This document shows, piece by piece, positions 10,784-17,051 of a DNA stretch of 17,051 nt. Below the pieces are notes generated by a model. It was not told the DNA's origin. It did not search any database and was given only the letters and a program-made list of their open reading frames with translations. Every line of letters starts with the position of its first letter. The stretch's first letter is position 1. This DNA is from Parachlorella kessleri (lineage: Eukaryota > Chlorophyta > Trebouxiophyceae > Chlorellales > Chlorellaceae): the NCBI GenBank assembly GCA_001598975.1, contig BBXU01000791.1:1-17051 (forward strand). Reading direction: 5' to 3'. Made by a program: the position numbers and the translations under genes.

Positions 10784-12072
10784 ATGGCTTGGCCTGCAGC
10801 TGGCAGTGGCAGGCAAGAAGATGTAGAGCGGGTACGTTGACTTGCCTGGGCACTGCGCTGTGATCAAGAGTATCTATACTGCTGGTGCTGGGTAATACTG
10901 CTGCGTGACGTTTGTTCCTGCTGGTGGGTGGGTCTGCAGTTATTTCAAGACCAACCCAGCCCTGTCCCCATCAGCAGCGCTGCCGGTGGTTACCAGCCAG
11001 CTGGGGTTGCCTCGCCAGCCACATCGCCACCCCTGGGCTTTGGCACAGCCTCGACCTTGGACGAACCAATCTGGCACACAGTAAAGCGCGACCTGAAGCG
11101 CATTTGGAAGAATCTTGTGATGGTGGTGTTCCCCTTCAAGGATCGCAGCCAGCAGTCAGCAGCGCTGCGAAACTGGGACCTGTGGGGGCCGATGGTGAGT
11201 GCAACTGTATATGATGGTGACTGGGTGTAAGAAGCTGGGCACTGCATGGCTAGACAGAGCTTGTGTTGTGCAGCCTTAGGTGGCTGCGGTAATGTGGCAT
11301 ATCGCCCACCGTCTGCTCGTGCGACTGGCACAGCCAACGCCACGCTTGCCTTGCAAACTCCATGCGAGTCAGATGCTATCCTGCAGGTTTTTGTGCTGGG
11401 TCTAGCAATTACACTCTCAGCGGGGGCTCAGGAAGCATCTGTTGTATTCTCGGTGAGTGGGTCTGTCATGCACCCAGGTGACCTGCAAAGACGGTTGTCA
11501 ACGATAGCCGCTGCTTGTTGTGGCATGCTAGTACGCCACTGCCTGTAGCAGTGTCTTTAGCAAACTGTTATACCTCCCCAGGTTTGCGCACAAAGCTCCT
11601 CTCCATGGCCCACTACTTCACCACATTGCCGTGCAATGTTGGGCCCTGCACGAAGGCTCGGCTTTTTTAGAGCTGGCAGTGGAGCAGGCAGGCATGGTAG
11701 TAATATCTGCATCACAGATTGCCTACGTGCACCTGCTGCTTGTGCCTGCAGACGGTGTTTGCGGTTGTGTCAGTGGGCGCGGTGGTGCTGACCGTGAATG
11801 TGGTGCTCCTGGGCGGCACCATCGGCTTCTTCCAGTCCATCTGCTTGCTGGGCTACTGCCTGTTCCCGCTGGACGTGGCAGCCATCGTGTGCGTGACGGT
11901 GAACCTCATGCTTGTGCGCTGGATAGTGACGGGCGTGGGCATCGTGTGGAGCAGCTGGGCAAGCATCCCCTTCATAGCTGGGGCGGTGCCGGCAGAGCGC
12001 AAGGCGCTCGCAGTCTACCCGCTGGTGCTGCTGTATGTGTGCATAGGCTGGATAGCACTCATAAGCGGCTGA
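10784..12072 (+). CDS. YIPF6: Yip1 domain family member 6, Golgi membrane protein
   Basis: The four exons are 10784-10831, 10940-11194, 11387-11452 and 11752-12072 (TGA 12070-12072). Introns are GT-AG and all phase 0. The sum is 690 bases, giving 229 residues, close to the 236 of human YIPF6. Yip1-family proteins are multi-pass membrane proteins of the ER-Golgi system that interact with Rab GTPases. Visible signatures are TLDEPIWHTVKRDLKRIWKN in the cytosolic N-terminal half, RNWDLWGPM (93-101) at the start of the membrane domain, LLGGTIGFFQSICLLGYCLF (142-161) and RKALAVYPLVLLYV (206-219). Hydrophobic segments fill residues 102-229, consistent with about five membrane spans. The ATG was chosen because the 16-codon first exon ends at a GTACGT donor in phase with exon 2; no in-frame alternative upstream looks better. 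The gene is convergent with ATG10. Confidence 0.93.
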
Positions 12073-12315
12073 AATGTTACTCTTGGGCGGACTGTTCTTG
12101 CTGTGTGAGTGAGTCATGTGTCGTGGCTTCGGTGATGGCTGGTGTTGTGGGGTGGGGGCAGCCGGTCTTCTCTCTGTGTCTTTTGGTTCGGTTTTTCAAT
12201 GACAGTAGGCTCTAGTTAGCCGTCTTGACTCCTGGGTTTTGGCTAGAAACAGCTGCCGCTCGTCAAGAGCCATGATGCCATCGACATGGCTTTGACTAGA
12301 TTTGCTTCATTGGGG

Positions 12316-12320
12316 TGTAA
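12316..12320 (+). terminator. Candidate TGTAA poly(A) signal for YIPF6
   Basis: TGTAA lies about 245 bases after the YIPF6 stop; a second copy is at 12418-12422. Either would end the transcript before the convergent ATG10 coding region. This rests on the chlorophyte consensus only. Confidence 0.45.
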
Positions 12321-12460
12321 CCGGCTGGCCTTGCGCGCCTGCATCGACGGGATTGATTGTCTCCGAACAGGGACCGAGGCGGACTGCCCCTTATGACTCT
12401 AAAAGATACACTAGGGTTGTAATGGTTGTTTGTCGCTCTTGTGGATTGTGGACTGGTGGG

Positions 12461-12465
12461 TTACA
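12461..12465 (-). terminator. Candidate TGTAA poly(A) signal for ATG10
   Basis: On the - strand TGTAA begins 14 bases beyond the ATG10 stop codon. If used, the ATG10 3' UTR would be very short, leaving little overlap with the convergent YIPF6 transcript. Confidence 0.4.
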
Positions 12466-12478
12466 TCCGCACTTGGTC

Positions 12479-14028
12479 CTAGGTTACAGCTGTTCCACCG
12501 CTCGTTCCGGCTGCCTCGCTTTGCTGCCAGTATTCCTTCCAGACTTCCAGGGGAAGTTGCAAGCCAAAGACACTTCCAGCAACGCTCAGCCAAGCCATCA
12601 TGTATAGCTGTGGGTCCAGACTAGCTTGAGGTGTTCCAGGTCTTGCACCAGGGCAATGGTGACCTTCCGCATCACATTGCACTTTTGACAGCAGACTAAG
12701 GACCTCATCCGTCTGGCAAGGATGCAGCATGAAGAAAGGCCGCTGCAGGACAGGGTGCTCCTGCATACGGACCAGGCGATGCAGTTCAATAGGTCACCGG
12801 ATCATACACCTCCACTGCTATTCTGACCAACACAAATGAGTGCTCTCCTCCCACCAACCTGATATTTGGCAGTGCATTGTTAGCTAGGGTTCATTCGTGG
12901 CCCTGTGGCACAGACAGCAGAGAGAAAGCCCCAGATGAGTCGCCACAGCATCAAGGCTATGAGCTTCATAGAGCTGCTGGCATCAACGCTATAAGCAGCT
13001 GGTGTCACCTGGTTGCCTTACCTCCTGGGTGACTACAGCATTGGTCGAAGCTGATGCAGCAGTCCTCGCATGCAAGGATGCCAGGATCTGGGCACGCGTC
13101 AAGGAGCTGCCACCTGCAGACGCAGCCTGCAATAGCTGAAGATGGCGAGTCATAGGGACACTTCCCATGGTATCGCATCTAGTCAGCTAGTCACAGATCG
13201 TCAACCTTGTGGGGCCACGAGTCCTTCTCAAAGCACGCTCCAGGTAGTTGCCCTGGCCTGACGAGTACGGGCGTGTGCCAGTGTTGCTACAAAAGGCCAC
13301 AGCAGCAGTAGCTAAAGATGGCGAGTCATAGGGCAGCGCACTTACACCATGCCCATCAACTGTATTCTGGCCAGGGTCCATGATCGGGTCAGGCCACGGC
13401 CTATTCATTTAAGCTGATAACCAGCATTCCACTCTCGGTTATGGCGTTGGCTACAGGCAGGCAGGGAGGGGAGCATGCACGCACCGGAATCTTGGGCATC
13501 AAAGTACATCACTGGTACGCCAAAAGAGGGGCTGAAGATGACGTGGTAGGTCCACCAGTGCACCTCCTGACATGTTGGTTTCTGCTGCAGCAGTCCCTTA
13601 ATGTTCGGCGGCACCTCCTGTCCTAAGGCCAAGCTTTGTGGCGGCTCAGGCGAGCCAGACAAGCCAGGGACCGCTGGCCTAGGGACCATTTGCATAGCCA
13701 GGTAGCCCCCGCCCTGCAACGCGGCCAGAGGGGCGGAAGGAGACCTGGTGGGCGGTGGTGTATACAGGACACTTGGCGCATACTGCTGAGCCTTGGCCTG
13801 GCCATTAGAAAACCTACCCAGGAAGTGAACAGCTTCCCCTGTCGCAGAGTAAGACTGCAGGTTAGCCACTAGCGCAACTAGGCCCTTTTGCGCATAGCTG
13901 CGCACCAGTGAGGCTGTGAAGCCGCCAGCAGCAGCCGTCCACTCCCAAGCGGGCCCATCCGGAAACCAGCCGTTCCAGAGGGCAGCAAGGCGCTGGCAGC
14001 CCAGGACGAACTGCTCGCATGTGATCAT
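12479..14028 (-). CDS. ATG10: Autophagy E2-like conjugating enzyme ATG10
   Basis: The preferred exons are 14028-13906, 13713-13485, 13113-13022 and 12760-12479. Phases agree, giving 241 residues plus TAG. ATG10 is the E2-like enzyme that transfers ATG12 onto ATG5 in autophagosome formation. Landmarks are the N-terminal MITCEQFVLGCQRL helix and PAWEW (26-30), GGGYLAMQ (42-49), TYHVIFSPSFGVPVMYF (96-112), EHPVLQRPFFMLHPCQTDEV (149-168) and MMAWLSVAGSVFGLQLP near the end. Cys163 in LHPC corresponds to the catalytic cysteine of the human enzyme, so the protein should be active. The segment 13905-13714 is called an intron because it has a GTGCGC donor, a pyrimidine-rich run and a GCAG acceptor, and its removal joins WEW to GYLAM as in other ATG10s. 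It is 192 bases long without an in-frame stop, so a 305-residue unspliced form cannot be excluded. The gene is divergent from the DUF3119 gene. Confidence 0.9.
13133..13157. repeat. Direct repeat copy 1, ATG10 intron
   Basis: This 25-base sequence, beginning tagctgaagatggcgagt, recurs at 13309-13333 with a single difference. Copy 1 lies some 20 bases upstream of the ATG10 third-exon acceptor (- strand), where branch-point and pyrimidine signals would sit. Confidence 0.75.
13309..13333. repeat. Direct repeat copy 2, ATG10 intron
   Basis: Second copy of the 25-base repeat at 13133-13157, 176 bases away in the same ATG10 intron (13484-13114). It differs by one base (A for G). Confidence 0.75.
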
Positions 14029-14253
14029 GGACGATCTAGGCCGTCAAAGAAATTGTATGGGTCGGGCAAATGTCGTGGCATCATAATCCTTGATAGAAAC
14101 ACATCCGATGAACCAGTTTCGTTAGAACAAGCTGCTTTTGCAGCCACAGGATTCTTTGCACAAGATACCCCACTCATCCTTCTGTTGTGGACGAGGCAGG
14201 CCAAACCACGCATTATCTCGTCGATCGCCTAGATCCGACCGATCAAAGCAGTT
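14029..14253. promoter_or_regulatory. Short divergent promoter region, ATG10 and DUF3119 gene
   Basis: Only 225 bases separate the two divergent start codons, so the two genes probably share a bidirectional promoter. No clear TATA box is visible. A GATC-containing segment (GATCGCCTAGATCCGACCGATC, in pieces around 14223-14244) is partly self-complementary. No regulator can be named. Confidence 0.5.
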
Positions 14254-15922
14254 ATGCAGCAGAACATGCTGTCCAAAGTCTCGCTAGCGCGGCCAGGCGC
14301 TTATAGGACTCGGGCTGGAAGGGTTGGGACAAGACCATCAGCAGTAAGTTTATATCTATTGCTTCTGCCCGAGTGGAAGCGCTACACCTCGCACGCTTGG
14401 ATCACATATGTACAAACAGCGACAACGTATTGACCCGCACCCGAGCATCCTGCTGTGCTGCAGTTATTCCAGCAGCTGTTCAAGTCTAAACCGGAGCCTA
14501 AAAAGGTCCGGGAGACCGTGATTCCAAAACCCAGCTACACCTTGCCTACGGCCCTGCTCGGTGGGTGGCACAGGACCGCACCGCCAACCAGCCAGCCACA
14601 AGGGCAGCCTATAGCACACCTAAGCACACATACCTTGCCAGGCTGTCAGTGCCCAACCAGCTGAGCAGCAGCGCAGGCTACCACCCTGGGATTAGGCTGT
14701 GGCAGGAGTCCACCGCTGCGGCCCTGCTGTGCTGCAGGCATCGCTGGGGCGTCCCACCTGGCCAATGTGGACGCTGTGAGCTGGCTGGCGGGGATTCTGG
14801 GTGCATTCCTGGCTTTCCAGGCCTCGCGCGTCCAGTTTGTGTTCGATGATGAGGCCCTGGAGGTGCGTACGCAGCGTCTAGGAGCCGGGCTGAGGGCCTA
14901 GCCCACCCAAGGGTTGTTCTGTCGTGATTCCCAACCCCGCCCTGTGGGCAGCCATGTGGGGCGGCACCAATGCGCCGGCAAGGCCCTTCTAGCGAGGCTC
15001 CATTTGGGAGCTGCAAGGGTTGCAGGCAGGACATGACTGAGGTTACCTCCACTCCTTGCAAAGCATCGGCGTCATGAAGCACGTCTCCCGAGCATCGTGA
15101 ATGGGTCGCCCAAGTGTCTCACCCTTGCTGGAGCGGCTGGAGCCTACCTGGGTTACTGACTGCCTCTGTCCCCATGCCTGTACAGGTGGTGGTGGGGAAG
15201 CAGCAGGAAGAGACCGAGAACGCTTTTGTCGGTGGCGCCAACCGCTGGCGGTACGACACGTTTGTGAACTGGGAGTTCTGGTGGCCTGGGTTCCCTGTCC
15301 TGGTGTACTTCAAGGTGAGGCGGTGCTTTGTGCGCTGTGCACGAAATGCGCGGAAGGGGAGCATGGTTCATAAGCGCTCCGCCTCGGCTGGGCTAACTCT
15401 GCATCCAGGCCCAGCTGCTGGGCTGAGGCATGCCTGAGGTGTACATCAGCTAAGATTGTACGATGTGCTAGACCAGTGAGGGGCCGGCAGTCCTGTGGCG
15501 GTCGGACTCAAGGGCTAGCAGGCCTATCAATAAGAATCTCCCCTCTCCTGACCTTTCCTCTGGGCGTGACTAAATAACTTTTGATAAAGACGTGAACAGA
15601 CTGTGTATCTGGGAGCTGTCAGGCCTGCAGGCAACAAGCTGCCCCGATTACCTTGGCTGGACACCCACATGAAGTGTATCTCGGATAGATACCAAGGTGC
15701 ATCTCTGTGATATTGTGGCAGGCTCACGACCCAGGCAGCGCCGGCTGCAGGGCCTGTCTGAGGCTGTTCTGTACCTGCTGCCTCTGCCCGCAGGAGACCC
15801 AGACAACGGAGAAGGATGGGGGCCAGATCCACTTCTTCCCGGTGCTGTTTGATGGCAAGCAGCTGTATGACGTAATGGTGGAGCGCTGCGGGTCATCAAA
15901 AACAAGCAGCCCCAAGAAGTGA
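14254..15922 (+). CDS. DUF3119-family protein, probably plastid-targeted
   Basis: The five exons are 14254-14343, 14464-14560, 14738-14862, 15186-15314 and 15794-15922. Introns are GT-AG, phases agree, and the sum is 570 bases (189 residues plus TGA). Residues 1-30 have no acidic residue and six Arg/Lys with Ser, Ala and Gly, as expected of a chloroplast transit peptide. DUF3119 proteins occur in cyanobacteria and plastid-bearing eukaryotes; their function is not established as far as I know. Visible landmarks are a hydrophobic segment WLAGILGAFLAFQA (78-91), RVQFVFDDEALE (93-104), NAFVGGANRWRYDTFVNWEF (116-135), FPVLVYFKETQ (140-150) and QIHFFPVLFDGKQL (158-171). The single hydrophobic segment suggests a thylakoid or envelope anchor with a small beta-rich domain. 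The start ATG was chosen because it gives the transit-like exon ending at a strong GTAAGT donor in phase 0. The family call rests on the conserved FVFDDEALE and NRW-NWEF blocks. Confidence 0.83.
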
Positions 15923-17051
15923 GCTGCAGCGCTGGTCTGTTGTGGGGGCAGGTACCGCAACCAGGGGCTGCGCGGGTTGAAGCCATCAGGGCAGGCCCGG
16001 GGGGCTTGCTCTATGTGTGCTAGTGGCAATAAGTGAAAACGCCGATAGCATGGACTGTGGGGTTGGTTTTTGCAAGCACTTGTCGTGTGATTGTGTTGCT
16101 GATGGTGGCGTGGAATGCGAAGGAGCGTTGGGGGTAAGCTGGACTGGCAGGGCTGTGTGCCGTTAGGATCCGGGGCTTGCTTGGGGTCTGGTCCAGAAGG
16201 TCTCCCAAGACATGCTAAGGCACCTGAAAAGCAGGTGAAGTTGGACTGCGGCAGGTGGTGCAAACAGAGTATATAAGGTAGAATGCTTAGTGCGACTGAC
16301 CCGCTAGTTGCGAGCTATGCTCAGGCGGCTTGCCTGAGTCTTGACGTCACCTGTTGCATGGGACCCTGGGTGTTCCTCCATGACCCCGACCCACGTTGCT
16401 TTGGCGGGGCAACCATATGGTGTCCGGTCTTGTTTGTACCAATGCCTGGCGACCGGTCAACGTGAAAGGAATGTTGCACAAACAAGGTCCAGGTAGTGCT
16501 GGCCAGATCAACCACAATCCCAAATTGTCCCAGGGTGTCAGCTCCAGAAACGAACCCATGACCCCACGAGGAGTCTTACTAGTAAGAGTCCTCTTGACTA
16601 CTAGAAATTAGTAATGGCATACCCCCACCCGACCATGCCTGCGCAAGTGGGGCCAACAAATTGGGGCCAAAAATTTTGGAAGGGCCATGTTGTGCTATGT
16701 CTATGAAACCACAACACCCAACTGGGCAGGTACCAGCTTTCATGGCATGCACTACCCCCAGGGGTGTAGCCAGCAAATTTTGGTTAAACACAAACCCCCG
16801 CATACCTTGACGAAGGTGACGCCCCACACTACCAGTACTACAGCAATGGAACGCTTATCAGGATCGTGACATAATAGTCAGTCCAGCTCATCTCTCACTC
16901 CCTGTTCGCGCACTACCTGCCACCCAAGCAAATAGTAATTGCCACCCATACTAATAATAAACTCTTGTACTCCTCAAGGACCTGTCACACAACAGCCAAC
17001 ATTGATGATCGTACCATTACTCAGCAGTGGTTCCAAAGGGACCCCCCCNCC
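15923..17051. other. Region without a convincing gene; ends beside an ambiguous base
   Basis: The first part must hold the DUF3119 3' UTR, although no TGTAA signal is seen. The rest shows short open frames on both strands with no recognised family. Around 16480-16620 some + strand fragments weakly resemble the protease-to-RT linker of Ty3/gypsy elements, but the frames are broken. Base 17049 is N within a C run, so the assembly may stop or be poor here. Confidence 0.5.
16568..16593. repeat. 26-base near-perfect palindrome
   Basis: The core TCTTACTAGTAAGA is a perfect 14-base palindrome. Six flanking bases on each side (GAGGAG and GTCCTC) extend it, with one mismatched pair. It could form a small cruciform or be a remnant of mobile-element ends. 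No function can be assigned. Confidence 0.6.

Noticed and set aside
11770..12117. 115-codon His-rich open frame antisense to the last YIPF6 exon
   Set aside because: It is the mirror of the highly conserved YIPF6 membrane segments and has no independent support.
15724..16263. 179-codon open frame on the - strand over the last DUF3119 exon
   Set aside because: It overlaps a well-supported exon on the other strand and its sequence is Pro/Gln-rich without any family signature.
16579..16827. 82-codon open frame on the - strand near the right edge
   Set aside because: No recognisable domain, no supporting splice partners; treated as unassigned sequence.

Overview
This window reads as nuclear DNA of a photosynthetic green alga, most likely a chlorophyte. 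The coding regions are split into many short exons with small introns (about 110 to 480 bases). Almost all 3' splice sites read TGCAG, and candidate TGTAA poly(A) signals follow several genes. One gene encodes a plastid-type DUF3119 protein with a transit-peptide-like N-terminus. The standard genetic code fits throughout. I could not place the genus; a trebouxiophyte-like alga is a guess.

Layout from left to right: (1) the 3' end of RUVBL2 (reptin AAA+ ATPase), + strand, 77-849, cut by the window edge. (2) A complete five-exon DUF218 (YdcF/SanA-like) gene on the - strand, 3625-1793, convergent with RUVBL2. Its last intron carries an AT-rich insert with a degenerate tRNA-like cloverleaf. (3) A divergent 458-base promoter region. 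(4) A large 18-exon + strand gene, 4084-10186, encoding a predicted 974-residue protein. It has a conserved N-terminal module, a Ser/Gln/Pro-rich linker, repeated C/T-x-F-x-P-x-I motifs in charged helical segments, and a degenerate EF-hand pair. Four of its 17 introns appear to use GC-AG rather than GT-AG ends. (5) YIPF6 (Golgi Yip1-domain protein), four exons, 10784-12072, + strand. (6) ATG10 (autophagy E2-like enzyme), - strand, 14028-12479, convergent with YIPF6. (7) A short 225-base divergent promoter region. (8) A five-exon DUF3119 gene, 14254-15922, + strand. (9) About 1.1 kb with no convincing gene, ending next to an ambiguous base.

The genes do not form one pathway. They are ordinary eukaryotic housekeeping or organelle genes: chromatin remodelling, Golgi trafficking, autophagy, plastid function and a probable cytoskeletal or ciliary scaffold. 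All exon models were built by hand. In each, the intron phases agree and the summed coding length is a multiple of three. I found no evidence for a new multi-gene system. The most unusual items are the cluster of GC-AG introns, the uncharacterised F-x-P-x-I repeat protein, and the tRNA-like insert inside the DUF218 intron.
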